NCBI GenBank assembly: GCA_025506515.1
Contig: CM046443.1
Coordinates: forward strand, 41,343,331-41,407,330
DNA: 64,000 nt
From: Flaveria trinervia
Taxonomy: Eukaryota > Streptophyta > Magnoliopsida > Asterales > Asteraceae
Direction of reading: 5' to 3'
Position 1 is the stretch's first letter. Every line of letters starts with the position of its first letter. The notes beneath the pieces are model-generated. The model searched no databases. It had not been told where the DNA came from and saw nothing but the letters and a program-made list of their open reading frames with translations. Below, piece after piece: positions 45,660-56,563 of the stretch. Position numbers and translations under genes: made by a program.

Positions 45660-46820
45660 AATTAAATTACTTACAACAATGCAAGAGATGATTTCCTCTA
45701 AATTCTTCATGTCTGCAAGATTATATATTTTTTCAAAGCCTATTAAAAGTAACATAACTTTTATATAATTTCATAATAACTACTCAAATTATAAATATAC
45801 ACATAATTAAAAAGCATAATTAAAAAGCTTACCATTATACAGTCACGCAGATCTTTTAATATATTTTTCAGTACCATGTTCGAATTTTTGATAAAATCAT
45901 ATTGAGACTCAAGCGGACTGCCGACCATCTTATCAGTAGGTTTAGCTAAAGGCCTATTTACCATATTTTCTACCCAAAGAAACAACTTTCCTAACAAAAA
46001 GGATCGTGTATTTCCAGTTCAATCGGAATCGTATTCATCGAATAAAACACAGTTTGAAAATAAAATAATAATTTATTTAGATAACTTGTATATTGAAATG
46101 GTTAAAAATAAAATACTTACCCATCCAGAACAACTAACAATAGCTAACATTCGTTCCTACGATATAGTTCAAAACGCGACCATGCCATACCTCTTGGTAG
46201 AAATCCACGTAGAGGTTTATTTATATGAAATTCTAGAAAAATTTCCAATATCCACATTTATAAAAAAAGTTTAACAGTTGATTAAAACAAATTTAAATCA
46301 ATTAAAATAAAATAATAAATTTAAAAAAATAGTTATGTTAAACGACCATATAAATCTTTTCAACGAGTAATTTAATTTCACATCTCCCTTATGGTGAGCT
46401 ATTTCATATTTTAATAACACATCATGAATATCTGTGTATATGCGTCGCCATAATCGAAACCCATGGATAATCATTCTAGGCTTCCAAATCATTAACCAAA
46501 TCTATAAACGGTTGTTTAAATGGTTTTTGCCTTCTAATCCCCAAAAACCTTGTTCAACCAGTAATAATAAACAAACATGAATGACATCAATGTCATCTAA
46601 ATACTTAGTTTTTGTTTCAAAAACAATTTTTAAATAATCCATTGTCAGTTTAATATAACCATATTGAGAAAATACTCAGTGTACAAAGTAAGATGGTTTT
46701 GAAACATTTAGACTTTTCCACATTCTTCAAATTTAATGCCAATTATAAAGCAAAATTCTTTTGGCCCGAGTGTTAACCAAGCACCTTTAAACCAAAACTT
46801 TATACCTATTCTGGGTTTTC
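45660..46820 (-). pseudogene. DUF1985-type gene relic (Ulp1-protease/MULE-associated family)
   Basis: AT-rich sequence with several minus-strand coding pieces in DUF1985 order. FKGAWLTLGPKEFCFIIG near 46795-46735; LTMDYLKIVFETKTKYLDD then a hydrophobic helix near 46650-46560; LVNDLEA, a stop, then NDYPW near 46500-46460; PLRGFLPRGMAW near 46220-46180; and 45997-45761 further on. Stops and AT-rich intron-like stretches lie between. Plant DUF1985 proteins commonly accompany Ulp1-like peptidases carried by Mutator-like or CACTA transposons; no terminal inverted repeat or peptidase is visible here. The N-terminal side is cut by the LTR at 46825. Confidence 0.55.
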
Positions 46821-46824
46821 ATAT

Positions 46825-48753
46825 TATCACACCCTCAAAATCCACATGCAGAGTTTTACCGCGAGGCGTGTGAACAAACCAGGATCACAATCATCAGTTA
46901 CTCAGAACGACACTATATGCAACATTCAAAACAAACCAACCAAAGTTCAAACGTTTAAAACCATGCAGAAGCATTTTGTAAATAAGACAAGCCCAAAGTA
47001 AATAAATGTATAATATGGCAAAACACGTGCCATACCAATGTTCAAATCTCATAAATAAAAGGCAAACAAATATGTCTACGAAATAAAGCCTTAGGATGCA
47101 TGCTGGACCCGTGTTGTGCTCCTAATGACAAGCAGAGCTAATGACCTGAGAATAGCATACTAAAAATGTAAACACAATGGTTGGTGAGTTCAAGATTTTG
47201 CGTTTAACATAAATATCATCAATTGTATAGCATAAGAAGTGTATTGAAATAGATAGCTAGTCTATATTCACAAGTAATAAACATAGTGATTTCACGATCG
47301 AAGCTGACTGTGTTGCGTTTGTTGCCTCCCTTCATGACTTACCAGGTCATGATGATGTTTGTCTTTAGGACAATATTGCACCCGTTTGACCTCGAGTCGC
47401 ACAGGTGGGGCTCGTCACACCCAGTAGTACTACCCAAGATTTCCCGCTAGTTACCATTATTAACTATCCGAAAGTGTGAAGACTTTCAAGGTATTAAGCA
47501 CTATGTTAAAACATACACAACTTATAATAATAAAATAACATTTGAGTACAAGTGTGCGACCTCCCAAGAAGAAGGTTTATAAAATAGAAGGGCATGAACT
47601 CACCTGGTGTATACTGATAATGAATAAAGAGACTTGTGATAGGTGCAAAGACAACCCTTCAAAGGTTACCCAGATCACACAAGTACATAAGTACGTGTAC
47701 ACATAAAACTTAACAACCCTAGGTTAATCCAGTTGGCCCGTTGGTGACATATTAGATGGAATATTGTTTAATCATGCAATTCAACTTATCCTACACGAAT
47801 ATCATGTAGGTTATCCATGTGCATCACATCATCAACCCAAGTCTACCTTGGTCATCATACCGATCATCATGCACTCATGCAAATATCAAATAATCATCAT
47901 GCTCAAATATTATAAATACATCACATCAAACAATTCATACATGAAGTCTAATCATGCACTATATGTTATGTGAAGTCACCCACGACCTCACATCCTAAAC
48001 CCTGCCAATCCTACTATGTAGGGGCCTCAGATTCACATGCGTGTATGAAAATCATAACCACATTACTAGCATATATAGTGACAACGAAATTTCAAACCCA
48101 ATCTTGATCTCCTAATCACTAACCATAATTCATCATCATGTATGATCATCAAAATCTATACTTCATACATGATCAACCAAGCATCCATACAACTCAATTA
48201 CACATTATAACATAACAAACATCATCCACAATCATTCTAATATGATCTTAACATCATAAGCATGTCCAAATCATCACATCCAAAGTTCTACAAAAATAAA
48301 GTTTCCCTTTTGGGAAAGTAATACCGAAAAGTGATCTAGCATCCAATTCAACCATAATTTCAACAATTATATACCTAATCAAGTTCATAGCATTCATTCT
48401 AACATGCTAATCACCTCCAAAACATCCAAATTCTTAACATCATAAGCGAAAGTTTCTACTTTTAGTAAGTCATGATCAATATCACAATTTCATGGATTTT
48501 CGTGTACAATTCAAGTAAACTAACATATAAGCATCACATCTAACATCTTAGCATCATCAAATCATGAATTCCAAGAACAAAAAGTTTCATCTTATGGCAA
48601 TGTATGAACTAGATGATCAAACCCTAGATTTCTTGCTCAATCAACATAAGCTAGCATTCATACAACTTAACTAACATCATATAATCATCATACAATCATA
48701 AATTTCATATAAAAATAATAAATTTCGTGGATTAGGGTTCATCAAGAACAATC
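46825..48753 (-). repeat. LTR fragment E1, G-like family (1.9 kb)
   Basis: Minus-strand end GATTTTGAGGGTGTGATA resembles the end of LTR G (TTTAGTGGGGGTATGACA), and 'gtagtactactgggt' near 47430 recurs in G near 60245. No primer-binding site follows at its 3' edge, so it is a solo or truncated LTR. Its 5' part is cut by D2 at 48754. Many small AT-rich frames inside are not genes. Confidence 0.6.
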
Positions 48754-49467
48754 TGTTAGGGACCATGTACGTACGGAGTACTAACTGATTCTACATTTAT
48801 ACCGGATCAAATAGTGCGGAATCCTATTTGATTGGCGATCCAATCGGTGAGAATGATAACCCAATCGATATAAGAATGAACTAAATGTTAAGAACGAGTA
48901 GGAATTGATTAGGAACAAACTATGAACTTGGACAAGCTTTTTGGGACACTCTGGACGGCTAGGGTTTACGTGTATGAGAAGTATCTCTCCAAGTGTTTCT
49001 TTCCACGAATTAGGTGGTATTTATAGGTTAGTGGTCTCCATTCGTACGACTGAACCATTAACATGGTTTAGTCTTGTGACTGAATCATGCGATTGATCCA
49101 TACAAACGACTCAAGGTTCAGTCATGCGACTGAGTCAATCTTATGTCTCAATCATACGACTGATCTAGTCTCCTGGTTCAATCGTGTGACTGGTCCGTAA
49201 GCATGAAGTATTCATGCATATGGTCCATATGTATGGGCCATTAGCATGAATACTCATCTGACTAGGTTGAACACATTATTCAATCATTATTGACTTAGAA
49301 TTGTGTACAACAAACTCAAACCTATATAAGAAGTTCATACATATGAATTAAAGATAAGTAAACAACAAAACATAAATAATATTTCATTACTTCGTCAAAT
49401 TACACATTTGTAAGACATGAAAGACTTTTACATTTAAGCACATAAACTAGGTACACATGTATCTACA
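48754..49467 (-). repeat. Element D2 3' LTR (714 bp)
   Basis: TGTTAGGGACC ... ATGTATCTACA, then the minus-strand purine tract AAGGAGAGTT (interrupted). Shares with D1 'aatagtgcggaatcc', the CGACTG-motif block (49040-49260) and the minus-strand TATA box (CTATAAATAC near 49025). Confidence 0.82.
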
Positions 49468-49491
49468 AACTCTCCTTGGTCCTAGTTTACT

Positions 49492-52400
49492 CTATCTTCT
49501 AACATTCTTCACATGTTCTTGGAACTTCTTGTACTTCTCTTCTCTTTTGACTCCTACATGTATCTCAAAAGCAAAGCGGAGCCTTATAACATGTTGAAAT
49601 TGAAGAGCTTGTATAATGTCCTGCGTGTCATAGAACAGTTGCCAGTTGTATAAAGTATAGACATCTTCTGACGATAAGTTAGTGACCCATATTGGGTCAA
49701 ATACCCTGATAGTTTCTATTTTTCCCATCTTTGTTCAAAACTATGATCGCTTCCCCTATCCTCCAGTCATAATACCACCATTTGAAGTGTCGGGTGAAGT
49801 CCTGAGGCATTTCCCGTAAGGGAATCTTGGACATTGTGCGCATAGGACTCCACTTCAACACTACTTTAGGCTTTCCAGATATAGGGTCAACTTCAGACTT
49901 ATGAATGGACCCCTTAGGATGTTGAGGTCTGAAGTTTACCCACCCAGTATAGCATTCTTTCTTCAATGCAGCCTCAAACCAACCTGGCATCTTTCTAGGA
50001 TTAGCATATAGTAGATCTAAGCATGCCATTTGGTTGAGCTCAAAACCAGGAAAAGTCTTCAGATCATAAGGATATTTGAAATACTCAATCCCTTTCTCCC
50101 TCTTAATAGTATATACTTCTGAATCTTCAAAATATGCCCATGCTATAATCTTGCCTGACACTTCCTAATGTCTTTTGACTCGATAAAGCTTTGTGTACGC
50201 ATTTTGCTTTGGGGGCGCGCATTTGGCTTTCATCTCTACAAAACAAGCTGCCCATTCAGCTTTCTTGATATCAACATTAGCATCCGAAGCATGGATTGTG
50301 CTTTCTTCTTTCTCTTTTTCTTTCTCTATTTCATCCAACTTATCAAAAGTACCACAACCTAATGTTTCACCCAAATTGGGGATAACAGGTCCTTCTGGGT
50401 CAGTGTATTGTGGATAGTGCTCTGCATTGACATCCTCTATCTCGATTTCATCCACTTCTTTTATCTCATCATCACTCACAACGTCAACTTCTGGAGCATC
50501 TTTGACAAGCTTGTTAGGATTCAGTTTGAATATTTCAGTGAGCTGCTCATCTGTTAGATCATGTATAATCTCTCATTCCTCCGGTGTGTAGCTCAGAGAT
50601 CTTCTAACAATCCCTTGCAAGTCAAGAATCATGGTAAGTTGAGTCTTGACTTGCTGAAGGGGAGCAACATCATATTCATCTGTCTGTTAAGCTTAATCTG
50701 TTTGATTAAACATTAAGCACATCACACATAAATCATTAATCAAGATATTTAAACGTCAATAATCATTAATTACATTAGTGTAATACAAAATTCAAGTACA
50801 AAAGTTTCATAAACAAAAACATCTAATCATTACTTTTGCCTTGGTCAGTAGTCTCTTAAGCTTGAGGAGCTAAGGACGAGGCTCCTTGATCTTGGTTTCT
50901 CTTGGTACGCCTCTCTTTCGCCGATAGATTTGAGGCTGATGCAGACGCATCACCTTCTCGATCATCCTCATCATTATCATCATCTTCTTTTCCTTTTCAA
51001 CTTCCTCCCACTCCCTTGTTATCACCAACATCTTCATCAGATTCATCTTCATCCTCATCATCATCATCATCACCATCCCTGATCTTTAACGGCTCACTCT
51101 TTGATTCCTTAAGCATTAGCAAAATCTTCTTATTCTTCTTCTCAAGATCTTCAATTCGCTTTACCGATGCCAGCACCAGCTCGTTTTGACTTGTCAGTAT
51201 GTGGCCGGCTCAGCCTAATGCTCTCTTGTATTGAGCGTTCTTCGCACTCAGCTGAGCGATTTGCTTCGCTTGACCAGCATTCACTGCCATCAGTTGATTG
51301 ATCTGAATGGCCCTCAGATCATCAGTAACAATGAGCTTTAGCACCATCCGGTTCAGGCTAGCCAACTATCCTCTAACCTGACCATAGGTAGAGTAGGTTC
51401 GGGTGTGAATGTGGATTGGGTGGAAGGACCAGCTTGGTGAGTGGTTGTGGTAGTGGTGGATGTGGTGAAGATGGGAGGAGGGATGGGAATGGATTGTGGA
51501 GGAGTAGGTGTATGAGTGGTGGTTGTGGTAGTGGGTGTGGTAGTGGTGGTGGCTGTGGCAGTGGTGGTAGGGGGTGTGGTAGTGGTGGTGGTTATGGCTG
51601 TGGTGGTAGCTGTTGTAGTGGTGGTAGTAGTAGAGGATGTGATCAAAGTAAACCTTGGCCTCTTACTCTTTTTCCCATGGGGATGGGCCATCCTCTTCCC
51701 TTTGTCAGTGGCAACAAACCTACTTCAGACAGTCCTTACTAGTGGCTCATCATCAGACTCTTCCTCTTCATCAAGCAGGAAGTCTTGGTGGGAAGCAGTC
51801 TTCTTAGTTCCACCAGGTGCCTCACCACCTTGACCATCAATATGGTCGTCTTCTTCATTAGTGGGTAGCTCAATTGGCTCAACGTCTGAGTCACTATCAT
51901 CATGACGCCACTTCTTGTGTGAGGGTGCCACATAATCTTCACTGGCCAAATGCCCAAACAATCACCTGACCGGGGGCTTCACTGGCTTCCCCTGGTAGAC
52001 CTTCATCCTACCCAATGAGGTGTCATCCAAAACCTCCAAAATCGTAGCATCGTCTTTCTCCTTTGGAAGCAAAGGAAGCTTCTCATCAATAATCATCTTT
52101 AAAAACCTTGGGTACATGCAGAAGCCTTCCTTGCCCTTAGCCTTGATGTTCTCGATCATGTAGGAGAACAACATGTGAGAGAAACTGAACGGGTGGTTCA
52201 GCACCAGAGCAACATATGCATTTTAGATTTGATTAGACATCTTGTCAAACCCTCATCTCTTAGATGCTATGCACTTGAGAATGACATGAGCTAAGTACTT
52301 AAACTGGGGGCACAGGTTGCTCTTGTTGAGCACACTTGCATTGATGTCCCCAGTGTACTTCATACGTAGAAAGCATCCCTGAATGGTCAGAGGGTGTAGC

Positions 52401-52706
52401 TTGGTTCGGTGGGCATCATCCTCACCCAGATCCAATATTCGCCTTAGATTATTTGCAGTGATCCTAATCTCCTGTCCAAACATCGAGCTCCGAATACTAT
52501 AAGGCTCAGTGGACCTATCAACTGTAGCCCCTTCCTAGAAGGTGTGGTGTAATGATCTTTATGGCATGCAGGGTATAGATATGGCCTTGAAGATCCTCGA
52601 TCTCCTTAGAAAGACTAAGATCCCAGCAAACTCAAAAGCATTCCGAGTAGTAGCATCTAAATGAGCACAGATGTTGTGCTTCGTGCTCATCGTCCATCTA
52701 TCAGCC
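49492..52706 (-). pseudogene. Element D2 accessory ORF3-like gene
   Basis: Read from ATG at 52706. The N-terminal domain (52706-52253; MFGQEIRITANNLRRIL) aligns with the start of A's ORF3 (TVFITPAIINMHL), with stops near 52550. Then 52204-51962, an acidic block 51961-51725, a Thr-rich low-complexity tract 51660-51420, an Asp/Glu run near 51080-51000, an AT-rich 130-bp candidate intron (~50832-50700), an acidic linker 50479-50165, a W-x-Y module (IIAWAYFED, ~50145-49900) and a C-terminal domain (49728-49492; DVYTLYNWQ, compare NVYSWQD in A). A single stop at 50165 separates two long pieces. Domain order matches A, B and Z at low identity. No membrane segment is seen. Function unknown. Confidence 0.7.
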
Positions 52707-53903
52707 ATGTTGCTGCAACACAAGAAACATATACATTAGATTTTTGCATAACAGAAGATAGTTTGAACTTAAGTTGTTTTCATCATACTGGTTCAGTCAT
52801 GCGACTGAACAATACGACTGAGTTTTAGTCGTACGATTGAGCTCAGTCATACGATTGAGCCTGCGACTGAGTTCAATCGTGCTCTTGAGCCTACGACTGA
52901 ACTTAGTCGTATACTTCACCATGTGGTGGAGTCAGTCGTGTGACTGAACCCATACGCATGATTCATTCGTGCGATTGAATCGTGCGCTTGGCTCAATCGT
53001 GCGACTAAAGTTCATTAGCATGACCATTCTCATCCTACACTGATGAACCCACAAGATTTTGACTCTTTGTCAAAACTTTATGTTAGACTTCGTGTTTAGA
53101 CTCATTGACTCGCAGAGACTCAAAATAACACTTAATGTCCTCTAAATCAACTTTTATGTCGAGTTAAGTTGTCTATTTTAAGGTTTAGTCTCGGTTCTAA
53201 GTTTCAGCACCATCGGTCCATAAATATGCGATTAACAGGTTCATTTGGATCGATTTCAGTCGGCCAGATTTTGTAGATGAGTAGAATGCATGTTAGTATC
53301 ACAATCAGTAGGTAAGAACAGGCAAATTAAATTTGGGCAGAGTACATGGGTATGGGCGATTTCAGAGGAATTTTAAGGGTGGTAAGGGTTACGACTGACT
53401 GACCCCTTATTTATACTATTTTAACTTTCAGTCGTGCGACTGGACCCATACTCATGCTTCAATCGTGCGAATGAGCCAATACTCATGCTTCAGTCGTGCG
53501 ACTGGGGTTTAGTCATGCGATTGGCTCATACTCCTTCATCCACTTGTACGATTGGCTCGATCTTGTGGCCAATCGCATGGTTGTCCCATACTCATGGTCC
53601 AGTCATGTGACTGGCTCATTCGTATGGTTCAAACATGCGATTGGCTCATTCTTTTCATTCAATCGTACGATTGGCTCATACTTATGAGCTTGAACTCATA
53701 CACTCTCAAACACTTAACATTATTAACTTTTGGTATAAAAAATTTTGCCCTTTGATCATCTCAGACATGATCCTTTAAATTTAACACCATTTGATCACCT
53801 CAGACATGATCCTTTTAATTTTGGAACCGATTGGTCACCTCATACGTGACCCTTTTACTGAGTGATTCAAAGAATTCGTATAGTTGAATAGTTTGACGTC
53901 TAC
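52707..53903 (-). other. D2 upstream spacer with CAGTCGNNCGACTG-type repeats
   Basis: Noncoding. Two clusters of CGACTG near-palindromes (52793-53000 and 53430-53690), the same motif as in the D1 and D2 LTRs. A minus-strand TATA-like GTATAAATAAGG lies near 53420, between the clusters. Two similar copies of 'tttgatcacctcagacatgatcc' type sequence, with a third diverged one, lie at 53752-53850. I found no D-type 5' LTR terminus or primer-binding site here. Confidence 0.5.
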
Positions 53904-55239
53904 ACTACAAAAAAATAGAAAATAGAAAACAACTTAGAAATTTAAAAGAAAAAACAAGACATATTTTTGTTGTTTTTAGGTTTGAGCAAAACAACTTCAA
54001 GTTAATTTGATCATTTTCTGGAACAATTCATTATGGAATCATACAGGTATATCAGAATCATTTGGGACCTTTTTATAATATGCACTTTGATGCTACATTC
54101 TTGTTTTGTCTGAGAGTCAACAACACTTTCAAGAAATCATACTAAAGCTATAAGATGCACACAATGATTTTGACTATCAAGAATTGCAGCCATGATGATT
54201 GTTAGTATACTTGTCCACTTAAATCCATACATAGAGTTTTGACTCATATTGGTAATGAACTAGGTTAGATTATTTTAACAAGCATTTGTGGATCTCACAC
54301 TTATATGGTAATCAACATTCCTCAGGAGATTTTTGAGCGGTCTACGCAAATTGGATAAGAAGAAACTATTCTAAGAGCTTTCAAAGAGATGGCAAGCCTC
54401 AGGTCAGTGCCATCGCACAACAGAGAGGCACAAACAACAATGAATTCTAGAATATTTAGGTTATGCTTATCTTCAGGTCAGTGCCACCGCACAGCAGAGA
54501 GGCACACAACCTATCTTCTTGTTAGAGCATTTGTTTCTTTTGCACACAACGTACCAATAACATTAGTCATTAGCTTGATTGCTTTTAGCAGTTTTTCCAT
54601 TTGCTTTGCTTATATTTATGGTCATCCGCACACATTTCTAGCGTTTATTTTGCTCGTCACCCCTTATTGGAAATGCGTTGATTGTGTTAACTAGGGATAA
54701 GATGAGAACCCACAGCAAGTTGAACAAGTTAGTTTGAATTTTCATTCACCAATGAAGTCTACTTATCTATTGTGTTGTATCTACCGACACATCATATAAT
54801 GAGCTAGCAATCTCTAGGTCTATTTTCTCTATGTCACCTCACTAGCAGACCAGTTTAACTATCATTTTTCTTTAGTTGTGCTTAGATTTCTTAGAATTGT
54901 ACTTTGAATTTAGCATTTAGAACAAACTAGTTTTGAAGTCCCAAACAATCTGTTCCTTATGTACTATCATTTTTCATAAACTTTGAATCATGATCACAGA
55001 TTTGATTTTATTTCCTTGAGCGAACCTGCCCTCCCCCCTCGCTTTTTAAGTAACTAAATACTACAACGGATTAAATACTAAACTAAAACTATTCTCCCCC
55101 TAAAATTCTTAAACCGAAAATATTTTTGTGTTTTTGGATTTTAATAGGTAGGAAAATAAAATAAAAGAAAATAAATAATAAACTACAAAACTAACTGTCG
55201 GACTACGAACTGTCGTCTTCTTGAATCACATCACATTTC
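53904..55239. other. Unassigned AT-rich stretch
   Basis: I recognise no gene. It holds a 32-bp imperfect direct repeat (54401-54432 and 54475-54506), a CACTACAAAAAAAT string at 53904 and a minus-strand purine tract TTTAGGGGGAG near 55100. Small frames such as 54389-54694 have no recognisable motif. Confidence 0.4.
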
Positions 55240-55610
55240 TTTTTCACGCCTTAATCGGAGATGTAACCTCCCTTATTTCTAGAAAATAAAACATGTCCCC
55301 CTTTAATTTGTTTGACATTGAAAGAAATTAGTTCAGATTTAGGACCCAAGCCTTAACTGGCTTGGGTGACCCAAATGAGTCACAAATCATGAAATCAACC
55401 CACTATCCTTTAGAGGATGAGGGCACATTCTTCCTCTTCTTTTCCTCACTATCATACACATTACTTGATTTTTCTATCCATAAACCAGTTTTATGTAGGG
55501 CCTGTTTGTGGTAGACAGAAGACTGGCTTATGATTTGAACTTTAGGTTCATGAATACTCTTAGGTGGAGTATTAGATCTACTGTTTAGGTGCATGGACTA
55601 CACTTAAATC
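55240..55610 (-). pseudogene. gag-protease linker relic, probably of D2
   Basis: Minus-strand frame 55594-55403 (Ser/Lys-rich), followed near 55375-55330 by SPKPVKAWVLN. This resembles the gag-to-protease linker of the array family (RPKTKKVW near 22030). No zinc knuckle or protease motif is visible. Its position on the 5' side of D2 fits gag of an element whose pol has been lost. Confidence 0.4.
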
Positions 55611-56252
55611 TTTCAAAGGCATTTTCAGACGTATGAACCTTCTGTGTAACTTGTTCTTAGCATGTTTTCATACCCATTCATCAAACCCATCTGTTCTAAG
55701 CTTAACATGACTAATCTAAGCATGAACAACCTATAAACATTCAAGAATTTAACATTTAACAAGCACGATACATACGGTTAACATATATAAACTTTGCAAA
55801 AACATTTTAATACATTTTCAGCCCCAAAGATAGTTTAAAACAAGTAAGAACCAGGGTCTAGAACTCACCTGGTGCAACTTGGGTGTTCTTCCTTTTTACC
55901 CGCTTGCTATGAGTTCAAAACACCTAGAAACAACATCCAAAAACACACACACCCGAGCACAAACAAAACCCATAAGCATATAAACATGCAAAAACCACAA
56001 ATTTTTACCTTGAATCCGTTCACTTCTTCTTCTTCTTCTTCTTCCACAAGTCGAGAGTTCTCTCCTGCTCTCTCTCTCTCTAAACCGAAGAAATGGTGAT
56101 GTGAAATGAGGGTGGGCGGCCATGCCCACCTTTACACCAACTTTTCAAAGATTTTTGTCCTTTTTACACTTTAGTCCCTCCACTTGGACTGAATTGCCTT
56201 TCTTTCTTTTATTCTTTATTTCTTTTTCTTTTAAAAATAACCGGGTGTTACA
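55611..56252 (-). repeat. LTR fragment E2, F family (5' 640 bp)
   Basis: Minus strand begins TGTAACACCCGG at 56252 and shares with LTR F and the solo LTR a purine-rich GA microsatellite (~56070), the following leader and 'ttcatacg' near the broken end. Truncated at its junction with the D2 relic. The exact left edge is uncertain. Confidence 0.7.
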
Positions 56253-56563
56253 TATGAGAACATAATGATTAAAATATTAATAATATTTTTACCTCAACAA
56301 CATATGGAGATTCTAATCCGTCAACATACATTTACAATTATCACCCTTAAGTAGACAAGGTGCAAACCATGGCGTCAAAATCGAGCATTTTGTATTCATA
56401 GGACGTGTTCAATACAGGTACGTTTCCCAAGCCAGTAAATGATACAATCATAGAAAACAATTAACATTTCTAAAACTTCGTAAACCATCAATTATTTATT
56501 TTTACTTTGTATAAGTTACTTATGTCCCACTCTTGTCAATCAAGATATCCGGTCATACCCATA
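56253..56563. other. AT-rich island between two head-to-head LTRs
   Basis: 311 bp without an open frame of note. It may belong to the DUF1985 relic that LTR insertions split, because a minus-strand GT donor-like site (gag/gtaaaaat near 56297) could pair with an acceptor at the edge of the relic near 46810; this is speculative. Confidence 0.35.

Noticed and set aside
46825..48753. Small AT-rich open frames in LTR E1 (for example 47764-47973)
   Set aside because: Low-complexity His/Ile-rich reading of LTR sequence without start context or homology.
50902..51189. Ser-rich plus-strand frame, and Gly/Val-rich plus frames at 51416-51833
   Set aside because: These are antisense shadows of the Asp/Glu and Thr codon runs of the D2 accessory gene on the minus strand.
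53904..53920. CACTA transposon terminus (CACTACAAAAAAAT)
   Set aside because: No matching inverted terminus, 3-bp duplication or subterminal repeats found downstream; a short A-rich match is expected by chance.
54389..54694. Small plus-strand protein gene of 101 codons
   Set aside because: Includes one copy of the 32-bp repeat and a hydrophobic tail, but no recognisable domain, promoter or related sequence; treated as chance.
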